A DNA stretch of 54,451 nt from the NCBI GenBank assembly GCA_016928195.1, contig JAFGLF010000050.1:1-54451 (forward strand), given 5' to 3'. The notes beneath the pieces were generated by a model, which was given only the letters and a program-made list of their open reading frames with translations, ran no database searches and was not told where the DNA came from. Shown piece by piece: positions 15,984 to 24,928 of the stretch. Within the stretch, counting starts at the first letter, position 1. Each line of letters begins with the position of its first letter. A program made the position numbers and the translations under genes. This DNA comes from Elusimicrobiota bacterium. Lineage in GTDB: Bacteria > Elusimicrobiota > UBA8919.

Positions 15984-17200
15984 ATTTTCCGAAAGGTTTT
16001 TTTGCTAACGGCGTACACTGTGGTATTAAAAAAAACGGGAATAAAGATATATCGGTTTTTTATTCAAAAAAGCCGTGTATTGCAGCAGGAAAGTATACAA
16101 AAAATATTTTCAAAGCCGCTCCTGTAATTGTTTCCCGAAAAAATATAAAAAATAAAATACATGCTATTATTGTAAATTCAGGCTGTGCTAATGCATGCAC
16201 AGGCAGAAAAGGTATTGTTGATGCTGAACATACCTGCGACATAATAGAAAAAGAATTCAACGTGAAGTCTAAAAACGTGCTGGTTGCCTCGACAGGTGTC
16301 ATAGGTCAATATCTGCCAATGGATAAAATTAGCAAGGGTATCAAAAAACTCTCTCACTCTCTCACTTTCTCACTTTCTAATTCTCCTATATCGGCCGCCC
16401 AGGGTATTATGACAACTGATACAACTGTAAAAGTTCAGAGTTCAGAGTTCAGAGTTCCCGCCAAAGGCGAGGCTCGCAAAGGGCGGCAGGGTTCAAAGGT
16501 TACTATTTGGGGATGTGCTAAGGGCAGCGGTATGATTGAGCCCACTCTTGGTGGAGCCACAATGCTGAGTTTTATATTAACGGATGCAGTAATTACAAAA
16601 CAGGCACTTAATAAGGCGCTGACATTAGCAGTCGACGAAAGTTTTAATTGTTTGACTGTCGATAGTGATACATCAACAAATGATACTGTTTTTTTACTTG
16701 CCAATACTGAGGCAAAAAATAAGACTATAGATACTGGAAGAGATTTTAAGATTTTTAGCGATAATTTAACCAATATATGTGTAGAACTTACTAAAATGTT
16801 GGCAAAAGACGGTGAAGGTGCTACCAAACTCATTACAATAAATGTCAAGGGGGCAAGAAATAAAAGTGATGCTAAAAAGGTTGGCAAAGTAGTGGCAAAT
16901 TCCCCTCTTGTAAAAACAGCAATTTTCGGCAATGATGCTAACTGGGGCAGAATTGTCGCTGCTGTCGGAAGAAGTGGTATAGGTATAAAACCGGATAAAC
17001 TCAAAGTTTCATTTGACAATATTTGTGTTTTCAAGAATTCTAAACCAACAAAATTTCCAGAAAAAGAAGCAAAAAAAATCATTTCTGAAAAAGAGGTGCC
17101 AATTAATATTAATCTGAATATGGGTAAGGAAACCGCTAAAGTGTATACATGTGACTTTACGGGAAAATATATAGACATTAATGCCTCATATAGAACTTAA
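15980..17200 (+). CDS. argJ: Glutamate N-acetyltransferase ArgJ
   Basis: Transfers the acetyl group from N-acetylornithine to glutamate (and may make N-acetylglutamate). The 406-residue precursor self-cleaves before the Thr of ATML. Visible motifs are NSGCANACTG, ASTGVIGQYLPMD, IMTTDT, KGSGMIEP, ATMLSFILTDA, DSDTSTNDTV and GNDANWGRI. Three oddities: a Ser/Leu-rich stretch LSHSLTFSLSNSP encoded by an 8-base repeat; a strongly basic insert of about 20 residues (SSEFRVPAKGEARKGRQGS) encoded by a 7-base repeat plus a palindrome; and two extra Gly before ATML. All keep the frame, so the enzyme may still work. Confidence 0.93.
   Translation: MNFPKGFFANGVHCGIKKNGNKDISVFYSKKPCIAAGKYTKNIFKAAPVIVSRKNIKNKIHAIIVNSGCANACTGRKGIVDAEHTCDIIEKEFNVKSKNVLVASTGVIGQYLPMDKISKGIKKLSHSLTFSLSNSPISAAQGIMTTDTTVKVQSSEFRVPAKGEARKGRQGSKVTIWGCAKGSGMIEPTLGGATMLSFILTDAVITKQALNKALTLAVDESFNCLTVDSDTSTNDTVFLLANTEAKNKTIDTGRDFKIFSDNLTNICVELTKMLAKDGEGATKLITINVKGARNKSDAKKVGKVVANSPLVKTAIFGNDANWGRIVAAVGRSGIGIKPDKLKVSFDNICVFKNSKPTKFPEKEAKKIISEKEVPININLNMGKETAKVYTCDFTGKYIDINASYRT
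16351..16382. repeat. 8-base tandem repeat inside argJ
   Basis: Units CTCTCACT, CTCTCACT, TTCTCACT, TTCTAATT run without gap inside the coding sequence and encode the Ser/Leu-rich stretch. The style matches intergenic tracts elsewhere in the window. Confidence 0.75.
16433..16496. repeat. 7-base repeat plus palindrome inside argJ
   Basis: GTTCAGA occurs three times in a row (16433-16453), followed by GTTCCCGCC, an AAAGGCGAGGCTCGCAAA core and GGGCGG. CCGCC and GGCGG form a stem. The block is G+C rich compared with its surroundings and encodes a basic peptide not expected in ArgJ. Confidence 0.75.
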
Positions 17201-17304
17201 ACGGAGAGGACGCAAAATAATCGCGGATTACGCAGAAGAAAATCTATATGGATTGCAGTTTTCCGCGGTCTCTGCGAGTTTTCAGCGTAATCTGCGAATA
17301 AAAG
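17201..17304. repeat. CGGATTACGCAG-type repeat with inverse
   Basis: CGCGGATTACGCAG (about 17222-17235) is answered by CTCTGCGAG and CAGCGTAATCTGCG (about 17270-17298), giving an imperfect hairpin that ends just before the start of the next gene. Confidence 0.65.
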
Positions 17305-17928
17305 ATGAAGACGTATAAAGTTAAAAAGATAAATAAAAAAGTAATAAAGGAAATTGCAAATGAATTAAAGAACGGAAAGATTGCGGTTTTTCCGACAGAC
17401 ACTATTTATGGTCTTGGTACCAATGCGTTTTATTATCAATCGGTAAAAAGAATATATGAAATAAAAGGCAGGGATTATAAAAAACCGTTACCTGTTTTAT
17501 TTGATAATATTTTAAGTATAAAAAAAATAATAAAGAAATTTCCAACAGGTGCACAGAAGCTGGCAAAAAAGTTCTGGCCAGGGCCGCTAACCCTTGTTTT
17601 TGAAACAAATGAATTGGGGATGATACTCACCGGTGGTAGAAAACTGGTCGCAGCGCGAATACCGGATAATAAAGTCCTGCTTTCGATAATAAAAGAAATG
17701 AAGTCCCCGCTTATAGGTACAAGTGCAAATATTTCCGGTAAAAAGGATTGTAGGTGTGTTTCATCATTGGAAAAAAAATTATTAAAGAATATAGATATCT
17801 TAATTGATGGAGGTATTACCAAGACAGGAAAAGTATCTACAGTTCTTGACGTAACTAAATTTCCTTATGTTATTTTGAGAGAAGGTTCACTTCCAAGGAC
17901 AATATTGGGTAAATTTATGAAGTTATAG
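17305..17928 (+). CDS. tsaC: Threonylcarbamoyl-AMP synthase (TsaC/Sua5/YrdC)
   Basis: Forms threonylcarbamoyl-AMP from threonine, bicarbonate and ATP for t6A at position 37 of ANN-decoding tRNAs. The 207-residue, single YrdC-domain protein has the basic RNA-binding-type surface and motifs AVFPTDTIYGLG (about 28-39), IKGRDYKKPLPVL, FWPGPLTLVF and SPLIGTSANISG, and ends after the domain (EGSLPRTIL), so it lacks the Sua5 extension. The start is ATG; the gap upstream is repeat-derived. Confidence 0.94.
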   Translation: MKTYKVKKINKKVIKEIANELKNGKIAVFPTDTIYGLGTNAFYYQSVKRIYEIKGRDYKKPLPVLFDNILSIKKIIKKFPTGAQKLAKKFWPGPLTLVFETNELGMILTGGRKLVAARIPDNKVLLSIIKEMKSPLIGTSANISGKKDCRCVSSLEKKLLKNIDILIDGGITKTGKVSTVLDVTKFPYVILREGSLPRTILGKFMKL

Positions 17929-18016
17929 AACGCGAATACACGCCAATAGTTTACATTATGTAGTTATTCGCGACCATTAGCGTTAGATTCGCGAGAATTC
18001 GCGTTTTTACGAAGCA
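17929..18016. repeat. CGCGAAT-family repeat, inverted halves
   Basis: AACGCGAATACACGCCAATAG is followed by TAGTTATTCGCGACCATTAG and GATTCGCGAGAATTCGCG, again a unit and its inverse. It ends 14 bases before the glyA ATG; a separate TAGGAG serves as the ribosome binding site. Confidence 0.7.
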
Positions 18017-18030
18017 AATAGGAGTATAAC

Positions 18031-19278
18031 ATGAGTTTAAAAAAGACAGATTTTGAAATCTGGGATGCAATTCAGAAAGAAACCCACAGGCAATCGGAAA
18101 ACCTTGAACTGATTGCATCGGAAAATTTTGTATCCGAATCGGTTTTGGAAGCACAGGGTTCTGTATTGACTAATAAGTATGCGGAAGGTTATCCTCATAA
18201 AAGGTATTACGGTGGATGTCAGTTTGTTGATATGCCGGAAGAAATCGCAATTAAACGGGTAAAAAAGCTTTTTAAATGTGAACACGTAAATGTTCAGCCT
18301 CATTCTGGAACACAGGCTAACATGGCGGTATATTTTGCAGTACTCAACATTGGTGATACTATTATGGGAATGCACCTTTCACACGGCGGGCATCTTTCAC
18401 ACGGTCATCCGGTAAGTTTTTCCGGAAAATATTTTAAAACAGTTCCGATCGGTGTAACCAAAAAAACAGGACTAATTGACTATGCTGAAGCAAGACGACT
18501 TGCTAAAAAACATAAACCCAAACTTGTCGTAGCAGGCACTTCCGCATATTCAAGAATTATTGATTGGAAGAAATTCAGAAATATCTGCAATGAAGCTGGA
18601 GCATACTTAATGGTTGATATTGCTCATTATGCCGGACTTATTGCTGCCGGAGCATATCCTTCTCCTGTACCTTATGCTGATTTTGTCACAACTACAACAC
18701 ACAAAACATTAAGGGGCCCAAGGGGCGGGATGATTATGTGTAAAAACAAATATGCCTCAGTAATTGACAAGACGGTTTTTCCGGGAACCCAAGGTGGTCC
18801 TCTTATGCATATCATTGCAGCAAAAGCTGTTGCCTTTGGAGAGGCGTTAAAACCAGAGTTTAGGAATTACCAATTTCAAATACTTAATAATGCAAGAGCA
18901 TTATCAACTGCTCTTCAGGGGAATAATTTTGATATTGTTTCAGGCGGGACGGATTCACATCTTCTTCTTGTTGATTTAACTAGTAAAAAACTTACAGGTC
19001 TCGAGGTTGAAAAAACACTGGATAAAGCAGGTATAACAGTCAATAAAAATTCAATACCTTATGATACACAAAAACCTTTTCTAACATCAGGCATACGGCT
19101 CGGGACACCGGCGGTGACAACCAGAGGGATGAAAGAAAAGGATATGTATATAATAGCGGATTTAATAAAAGATGCAGTAATATACAGAAAGAATGAATCC
19201 AAACTTAAGAAAATAAAAAATCAAGTCAGATTGTTGTGTAAAAAATTTCCAATATACAAGGATAGACTAAGTAAATAA
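18031..19278 (+). CDS. glyA: Serine hydroxymethyltransferase
   Basis: PLP enzyme that interconverts serine and glycine with tetrahydrofolate, the main source of one-carbon units. The 415-residue length is normal. Motifs: [52 protein letters not shown] and [13 protein letters not shown], whose Lys binds PLP, then [24 protein letters not shown] 18031 follows AGGAG at seven bases. Two near-identical [12 protein letters not shown] phrases occur around residue 120 as is usual. Confidence 0.97.
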   Translation: MSLKKTDFEIWDAIQKETHRQSENLELIASENFVSESVLEAQGSVLTNKYAEGYPHKRYYGGCQFVDMPEEIAIKRVKKLFKCEHVNVQPHSGTQANMAVYFAVLNIGDTIMGMHLSHGGHLSHGHPVSFSGKYFKTVPIGVTKKTGLIDYAEARRLAKKHKPKLVVAGTSAYSRIIDWKKFRNICNEAGAYLMVDIAHYAGLIAAGAYPSPVPYADFVTTTTHKTLRGPRGGMIMCKNKYASVIDKTVFPGTQGGPLMHIIAAKAVAFGEALKPEFRNYQFQILNNARALSTALQGNNFDIVSGGTDSHLLLVDLTSKKLTGLEVEKTLDKAGITVNKNSIPYDTQKPFLTSGIRLGTPAVTTRGMKEKDMYIIADLIKDAVIYRKNESKLKKIKNQVRLLCKKFPIYKDRLSK

Positions 19279-19364
19279 TGGTAATATGGAAATACACTGA
19301 TACGGTGATAGGGTAATAAAAGTTTAAGATTTTACGTATCAACATATCAACGTTTCTCTAAACT
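19279..19364. repeat. GGTAATATGG/CGTATCAAC-type repeat
   Basis: ATGGTAATATGGAAATACAC and GATACGGTGATAGGG are followed by the inverse ACGTATCAACATATCAACG. It fills the gap before the glycosyltransferase gene. Confidence 0.65.
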
Positions 19365-20414
19365 ATGAATATCCAATACATAACTGCTTTTATTGTTGCT
19401 TTGATTGTTTCAATAGGATTAACTCCCGTTGCTAAATGGCTTGCTGCAAAATTTAAAGTAATCGACAATCCTAATGAAAGAAAAATCCATTCAAGAAATA
19501 TGCCCCGTTGGGGAGGAATGGCTATATATCTGGGTTTTATGCTTGGAGTTATTACCCTTTATGTATATCCCAGGTTTCATGCACTGCTTGCTTTCAGGCA
19601 TAAGGTATTTGAAAAAGAAGAACTGATTGATATTTTATCCCTCAATAATCAATTTATGGGTATTCTTATCGGCGGGACCATTATTTTCATTCTCGGTCTT
19701 GTTGATGATAAAAAAGGTGTATCTGCGGTACCAAAATTTTTAATACAGATTATTGCAGCTTTATCCGTCATAAACTATGGTGTCAATATTCCGGGACTGA
19801 ACCTTCCGTTTTTTGGAGGATTCGTTAATTTTCCACTCTGGCTATGCCAGATAATAACCGTCTTTTGGTTAATAGGTTTTATGAATACCATTAATCTTAT
19901 AGATGGACTTGACGGATTGGCAGCAGGGGTGGTAGCGATAGCTTCGGCAACATTTTTGATTGTTGCTATTCTGCAGAGTGATACAAAAATTATTCTTTTT
20001 TCCAAACAACTTAAACTTGCCGCTATTCTATGTTCCGCACTTACAGGAGCATGCATAGGTTTTTTATATCATAATTTTCATCCGGCAAAAATTTTTATGG
20101 GTGACAGCGGAAGCCAATTTCTGGGATTCATGCTTGGCGCAATAACAGTCATAGGCACATTAAAAACCACTGCGGTTGTCGCACTTATAATTCCGATAAC
20201 TGTTGTTGCGTTTCCGGTTCTGGATGTCGCGTTTTCAATCCTGCGAAGATACAGCAGAAAAACACCCATAATGACAGCAGATAAAGAGCATTTTCATCAT
20301 AGACTTCTAAATCTCGGATGGACACATAGGGAAATTGTTCTTTTAGTGTATGTCATCACTTTCGTACTGTCACTTTGTGCGATTTTACTTACAGTTACAA
20401 AGGGTAGAGTATAA
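19365..20414 (+). CDS. WecA/TagO-type GlcNAc-1-P transferase
   Basis: Transfers a sugar-1-phosphate (probably GlcNAc-1-P) from a UDP-sugar to undecaprenyl phosphate, starting O-antigen, wall glycan or related polymer synthesis. The 349-residue polytopic protein has about ten helices. Motifs: NPNERKIHSRNMPRWGG-type loop (about 35-50), LGLVDDKKGV with paired Asp, NTINLIDGLDGLAAG, IFMGDSGSQFLGF and the HFHHRLLNLG histidine loop. WecA, TagO and related enzymes share these, so the acceptor sugar cannot be settled from sequence. Confidence 0.9.
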   Translation: MNIQYITAFIVALIVSIGLTPVAKWLAAKFKVIDNPNERKIHSRNMPRWGGMAIYLGFMLGVITLYVYPRFHALLAFRHKVFEKEELIDILSLNNQFMGILIGGTIIFILGLVDDKKGVSAVPKFLIQIIAALSVINYGVNIPGLNLPFFGGFVNFPLWLCQIITVFWLIGFMNTINLIDGLDGLAAGVVAIASATFLIVAILQSDTKIILFSKQLKLAAILCSALTGACIGFLYHNFHPAKIFMGDSGSQFLGFMLGAITVIGTLKTTAVVALIIPITVVAFPVLDVAFSILRRYSRKTPIMTADKEHFHHRLLNLGWTHREIVLLVYVITFVLSLCAILLTVTKGRV

Positions 20415-20510
20415 AAATAAACATTTAATGGTAATACGGAAATACGGTAATATGTAAAAACCTTCAAACGTATCAAGATATCAGCGTATAAACGTATTCC
20501 CAGAGTAAAA
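20415..20510. repeat. GGTAATACGG/CGTATCAAG-type repeat
   Basis: ATGGTAATACGGAAATACGG is followed by AAACGTATCAAGATATCAGC and GTATAAACGTATTCC. It ends just before the AAAAGGAG ribosome binding site of the next gene. Confidence 0.65.
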
Positions 20511-20520
20511 AGGAGCAAAT

Positions 20521-20859
20521 ATGGAAGAGAAAATTTACAAGCTTGACGAATTATCGTTGGATGAAATTCATGCGGTTCTTACGCATAAGTGGTATTTATC
20601 GCAAAAAGCATGCCGTGACGTAGGTATTGATTTTGCTCTTGAAGATTGGTTTAAAAACCACTCTAAACATTGGCGTGAAGAAAAGATGAAAGAAGATTTC
20701 AGGAATCAAAAAGTGGAAATAGAAAAACATAAATGGTATCTTTCGCAAAAACTTGGATATGATGTCGGAAGCCAACAGGCAGCGCTTGATTGGATAAAAT
20801 CAGGGTATGCCGAAGCATGGCGTAATAAATCCGGTCCTTATTGCAAAGATAAAAAATAA
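20521..20859 (+). CDS. Small protein with two HKWYLSQK repeats
   Basis: A 112-residue soluble protein made of two tandem copies of a ~35-residue unit: HKWYLSQKACRDVG...DWF...HWRE (about 22-53) and HKWYLSQKLGYDVG...DWI...AWR (about 72-104). Trp, Tyr and the RDVG/YDVG turn are conserved between copies. The pattern recalls the C-terminal region of DUF4032-type proteins, but I do not assign it with confidence. It starts at ATG after AAAAGGAG. The neighbours (undecaprenyl transferase, PPC domain protein) give no clear role. Confidence 0.7.
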   Translation: MEEKIYKLDELSLDEIHAVLTHKWYLSQKACRDVGIDFALEDWFKNHSKHWREEKMKEDFRNQKVEIEKHKWYLSQKLGYDVGSQQAALDWIKSGYAEAWRNKSGPYCKDKK

Positions 20860-20929
20860 TACAGAACGATAAAGTAATTAAGGTGTTCCGTATCAACTTA
20901 TTTTCATATCAACATATCAACATTCCTTT
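20860..20929. repeat. CATATCAAC-type repeat
   Basis: CCGTATCAACTT, TTCATATCAACATATCAACA repeat with a period of 8-10 bases and end seven bases before the next start codon. Only the inverse half of the family is clear here. Confidence 0.55.
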
Positions 20930-21367
20930 ATGAAATATACCTCAGCAACCATCGGTAAAACAATCATTGCAAAAATAGAAAATAATGATGACTTGCTCGC
21001 CTGTCTTGTAAAAATTAGTAAAAAGGAAAAGATAAAATCAGGAATTGTTTTTGTTATCGGTGCCGTCCATAAAAACAAAGCCGTATGTGGTCCCAAAAAA
21101 TCTGTTATACCGCCCGAACCCTTTTGGCAGAATTTTGACGGGCCTTCAGAAATAATTGCCATAGGAACAATATTTTTTCAGAGTAACCAGCCCAAAATCC
21201 ACCTGCATTCCGGAATAGGCAGGGGGAATAGTGCGATTATCGGTTGTCTTAGGAATAAAACAAAAGTTTTTTTAATAGCCGAAGCAATTATTCTAGAAAT
21301 GAAAAATGAAAAAGCAGTTCGACGTTTTGATAAAAAATCCAAACTTTCACTTTTGCACTTATCCTGA
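20930..21367 (+). CDS. PPC/DUF296-domain protein
   Basis: A 145-residue single-domain protein of the PCC/PPC (DUF296) fold, known from AT-hook plant proteins and from small bacterial proteins that form trimers. Visible features are IVFVIGAVHKNKAV, the IIAIGTIFF strand, and KIHLHSGIGRGN, the His-rich metal-binding loop expected in this fold, followed by VFLIAEAIILEM. Its bacterial function is not known. It is followed by a response regulator 9 bases downstream and could be co-expressed. Confidence 0.75.
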   Translation: MKYTSATIGKTIIAKIENNDDLLACLVKISKKEKIKSGIVFVIGAVHKNKAVCGPKKSVIPPEPFWQNFDGPSEIIAIGTIFFQSNQPKIHLHSGIGRGNSAIIGCLRNKTKVFLIAEAIILEMKNEKAVRRFDKKSKLSLLHLS

Positions 21368-21376
21368 TTGTTTTTT

Positions 21377-22768
21377 ATGAATCAGAAAAATACTATTTTA
21401 ATTATTGATGATAATGAAGATCTGGTTAAAATGATGAGTTTGATTTTAGAACAAGAAGGATATAATGTTTTACAGGCAAATTCCGGACAAAAGGGGCTGG
21501 AAATAGTCAAAAAACAAGCTCCTGATTGTATATTACTTGACCGCAAGATGCCGTTAATGGATGGGCTTGAAGTGTGTAAACATCTGAAATCCAACGAAAA
21601 AACAAAACATATCCCCGTTATATTGGTAACAGCTGTTGATGCTAAACAGGATATTATTGACGGTATAAATGCAGGGGCTGATGATTTTGTCGCAAAATAT
21701 CAGGATTCCGATATTCTGTTAACAAGAATTAAGGCCATGCTTAGAATTAAAGAATTACATGATAAACTTGAAGGGGAACTTGATTATTCGAAAAAGATGA
21801 TATATTTCAGCAAAGAGATTAATACTACCGATATGAATCAAATATTTGAAATATTAAAAGAAAATATTGAAGGTATTTTCGGACTGCAAAAATTTTCGTT
21901 GTTTTTTTATGACAATAAATCCGACACTCTTAAATTAGGTATACATAATCAGGAAAATCTGAAAAACAAAGAAATTATTATTCAAAGAAATACAAAAAGT
22001 ATGATGTGGGATGTGGTTGATAAAAAAGAATTATTTATAGTAAATGATTTTGAAAATTCTCCTTATTTTAAAGGGGTTAAACTTCATCGTGATGATTTTG
22101 CAGTATCCATTCCTTTAATAATTGATAAAGGAGTAATCGGTGTGATTAATATGAATGATTCTCATGAAGGTAAACCTCCGGAAGAATTGGTTAGAAAAGC
22201 TACCATTGCCGTAGAACATCTTGCTAGTTCTATAGCAACATCTAATGCCTACAAAAAAATACAAAAATTAAGTATTACAGATGAACTTACGGGATTATAC
22301 AACAGGCGTTACTGGAATATGCGGTTAAATAAAGAATTTGTAAGGGCTAAACGATATAACCATAATTTATGCTGCATTATGATTGATATCGACCATTTTA
22401 AATCAATAAATGATAGGTATGGACATCAATGTGGAGATTTTATTTTAAAAGAAATGGCTGCAGTGTTATCGGAAAATATAAGGAAATCCGATGTTATATG
22501 CAGATATGGCGGCGAAGAATTTTGTGTGTTGGCGGTTGAAACAGAAATTAAAGGGGCATTAGAATTAGCTGAAAAACTGAGGAAAGCCATTAAAGAACAT
22601 CAATTCAACTATAGTGTAATATTTCTCCGTTTAACAATAAGTTTAGGTGTGTGTGTCTATCCTAACGATGGGGTAAGTGTTGTTGAAGATATTGTAAGAA
22701 TTGCAGATGAAATGCTGTATAAGGCAAAAGAAGCGGGCAGAGACAGAATAGTTAATTTTTCATCTTAA
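21377..22768 (+). CDS. REC-GAF-GGDEF diguanylate cyclase
   Basis: A 463-residue response regulator that makes c-di-GMP. The receiver domain (about 1-120) has the acidic pair DDN near residue 13 and phosphoacceptor Asp-55 in LLDRKMP. A GAF domain follows (about 140-290). The GGDEF domain (about 300-460) has GGEEF at 378-382 and an RKSD product-inhibition site exactly five residues before it, so feedback inhibition by c-di-GMP is expected. I start at ATG 21377. No histidine kinase gene is in the window, so the partner is an orphan from elsewhere. Confidence 0.93.
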   Translation: MNQKNTILIIDDNEDLVKMMSLILEQEGYNVLQANSGQKGLEIVKKQAPDCILLDRKMPLMDGLEVCKHLKSNEKTKHIPVILVTAVDAKQDIIDGINAGADDFVAKYQDSDILLTRIKAMLRIKELHDKLEGELDYSKKMIYFSKEINTTDMNQIFEILKENIEGIFGLQKFSLFFYDNKSDTLKLGIHNQENLKNKEIIIQRNTKSMMWDVVDKKELFIVNDFENSPYFKGVKLHRDDFAVSIPLIIDKGVIGVINMNDSHEGKPPEELVRKATIAVEHLASSIATSNAYKKIQKLSITDELTGLYNRRYWNMRLNKEFVRAKRYNHNLCCIMIDIDHFKSINDRYGHQCGDFILKEMAAVLSENIRKSDVICRYGGEEFCVLAVETEIKGALELAEKLRKAIKEHQFNYSVIFLRLTISLGVCVYPNDGVSVVEDIVRIADEMLYKAKEAGRDRIVNFSS

Positions 22769-22815
22769 ACATTTGGTTTATCATATTTTAATTCTTAGCC
22801 CTTAACTCTTAACTC
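22769..22815. repeat. TTAACTCTTAACTCT-type tract
   Basis: AATTCTTAGCCCTTAACTCTTAACTCTGC has an 8-base period like the repeat inside argJ. AATAGGAGG after it is the ribosome binding site of the next gene. Confidence 0.5.
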
Positions 22816-22835
22816 TGCATTAATAGGAGGTCTTT

Positions 22836-23339
22836 ATGAATCTGGAAATCGTAAAACTTATTAACCGGTATTTTACACCTTTTGCATTATTTTTGATATT
22901 GGCTGCTGCATTTTTAGGGTCCTGTAGCCGTACTGTTATTATAGTTTCGGGCCTACTGGTGTTTATCTCCGTAGAACTGAACTTTTTTACTGTAAATCTG
23001 ATAAGTGATAAACCCGAAAAAGCAAAAATGGTAATACCAATCCGAGTTGTTTCGAACTTTTTAATTAATATTGTCATTGTTTATTTTCTTATAGATATAT
23101 GGTACCCGATATGGCTTCTTTTTGCATTAACACCTATTGCTTCTGCAGTTTACTACGACGAAAAAAAATGTTTCAAAATTTCCATTATTTCTGCCGCTAC
23201 ACTTTTGCTTGTTCATTTTTTTAAAGGCACTTCAGGACTCCTTGATTGGGGACAGGCGGCAACTTATGCGGTTTTCATTGTTCTGATAAGTATGTTTATA
23301 AATGGCTTGTGCAAAGTTTGCTATATGAAATCTAAGTAA
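22836..23339 (+). CDS. Polytopic membrane protein, unknown
   Basis: A 167-residue hydrophobic protein with five or six predicted helices (for example FALFLILAAAFLG, VIIVSGLLVFISV, LINIVIVYFLIDIW, ISAATLLLVHFF and YAVFIVLISMFING). No family motif is recognised. It starts at ATG after AGGAGG and lies 30 bases before a purine-type permease, so it may be co-expressed with it. Confidence 0.65.
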   Translation: MNLEIVKLINRYFTPFALFLILAAAFLGSCSRTVIIVSGLLVFISVELNFFTVNLISDKPEKAKMVIPIRVVSNFLINIVIVYFLIDIWYPIWLLFALTPIASAVYYDEKKCFKISIISAATLLLVHFFKGTSGLLDWGQAATYAVFIVLISMFINGLCKVCYMKSK

Positions 23340-23369
23340 AATAATGGTTGTTGTTTAGGAGAAGTTTTT

Positions 23370-24896
23370 ATGAAAGATAATTCATTTTTTGTCCGTGGGG
23401 ATATAGATGGTTTTTTCGGGCTTTTCATTGACAACCTGGTAAATCTTGTAATTATAGTTGCGACACTTACCGGTCTTTTTGAAATGCCCGCAGATATAGT
23501 TTTTGGAAAAGTCGTTCCGGGTGCCGCTATAGCAATAATATTCGGGAACATAGTTTATACAATAATGGCAAAGCGTCTTGCTCAAAAAGAAGGGCGCCGT
23601 GACGTTACAGCGCTTCCTTACGGTATTTCAACTCCGATAATGTTTGCTTATCTATTTTTGATAATAGGGCCTGTTTACTGGACAACAAAAGATCCTGTTT
23701 TTGCATGGAAAGTCGGAATTGCATCCGCATTTATCGGAGGTGTTGTTGAGTTTTTAGGCGCATTTGTGGGAAGATATATAAGAAAATACACGCCGAGAGC
23801 CGGACTGCTGGGTACACTTGCGGGAATAGCAATAACATGGATAGCAATGAAACCCTCGCTTGGTATCTGGGAGCTTCCATTAATAGGGTTTTTACCGCTT
23901 GCCATAATTCTTATAGGATTTATTGCAAAAATATATCTGCCATTCCGGCTGCCTGCAGGTTTTACAGCTATTATTCTAGGTTCTGCAGTTGCATGGATCA
24001 TAGGGTTTACAAATTTTGAAAATGTAAAAAATGCAACGGACATGGTTTCGTTTTATCTTCCTACTCCCGTATTTGCTTCCATTATTGCCGGTTTAAAGAA
24101 TATCAGCTTATATTTGGTTGTGATATTACCTCTGGGAATATACAATTTTCTTGAAACAATGCAGAACGTAGAGAGTGCAGCAACGGCAGGAGACAATTAC
24201 GATACAAAAACAACAATGATGTTTGACGGGCTTGGAACGATTTTAGGCTGTATTTTTGGCAGCTGTTTTCCTACAACAGTTTATATAGGACATCCGGGAT
24301 GGAAAGCCGTAGGCGCAAGACAGGGATATTCACTGATCAACGGTTGTGTTATATTTTTAATCGGAATAACAGGCATGCTTTCTGTTATTTACTCGTTAAT
24401 TCCTAAAGAAGTTGCATTCTGTATACTCCTTTACATAGGGCTTGTTATAACATCACAGGCATTTACATCCGTTGAGAAAAAATATGCGCCTGCTGTTGCG
24501 ATTGCTTTTATTCCTCACATAGCAAGCTATGTAAAAATGAATATTGACGGTACACTATTGGCTGCCGGTACAAATATAGACAAGATTGGCTACGCTGCCC
24601 TTGCTGCACAGGGTATAAGTTATGCAGGAGTATCCGCACTGGGTTATGGCGCTATAGTTACAGGTATGCTCCTTGGATCTATTACGGTATTTTTGATTGA
24701 CAAAAAATTCAATTTAGCAGGAATATATGCCTTTTCCGCTGCACTCCTTGCATATTTCGGTATCATACACTTTGAAAAGATAGGTTTTGGAGTAGGTAAA
24801 TCCTACGCTATCGGATACCTGATACTTACTATATTTTTCCTGGGGCTTTATTTATATGAAAGAGTAACCAAAAAAGAACTAAAAAGAATTACCTGA
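23370..24896 (+). CDS. AzgA-like xanthine/uracil permease
   Basis: A 508-residue membrane transporter of the NCS2 group, AzgA-like branch, which imports purine bases by cation symport. It has about 13 helices. Recognised features are the N-terminal VRGDIDGFFGLFIDNLVNL, RRDVTALPYGISTP, GLLGTLAGIAI and GTILGCIFGSCFPTTVYIG with NCS2-type substrate residues. The substrate (hypoxanthine, guanine, adenine or uracil) is not decided by sequence. A hpt gene lies elsewhere in the window and could use an imported purine. Confidence 0.85.
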   Translation: MKDNSFFVRGDIDGFFGLFIDNLVNLVIIVATLTGLFEMPADIVFGKVVPGAAIAIIFGNIVYTIMAKRLAQKEGRRDVTALPYGISTPIMFAYLFLIIGPVYWTTKDPVFAWKVGIASAFIGGVVEFLGAFVGRYIRKYTPRAGLLGTLAGIAITWIAMKPSLGIWELPLIGFLPLAIILIGFIAKIYLPFRLPAGFTAIILGSAVAWIIGFTNFENVKNATDMVSFYLPTPVFASIIAGLKNISLYLVVILPLGIYNFLETMQNVESAATAGDNYDTKTTMMFDGLGTILGCIFGSCFPTTVYIGHPGWKAVGARQGYSLINGCVIFLIGITGMLSVIYSLIPKEVAFCILLYIGLVITSQAFTSVEKKYAPAVAIAFIPHIASYVKMNIDGTLLAAGTNIDKIGYAALAAQGISYAGVSALGYGAIVTGMLLGSITVFLIDKKFNLAGIYAFSAALLAYFGIIHFEKIGFGVGKSYAIGYLILTIFFLGLYLYERVTKKELKRIT

Positions 24897-24928
24897 TAAA
24901 TCGAGAACTCAATTATCATGAGGCTGTA

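Noticed and set aside
7956..18016. A CRISPR array in the repeat-filled gaps
   Set aside because: Units are 7-10 bases, degenerate, often inverted, and have no spacers of regular length; no cas genes are present.
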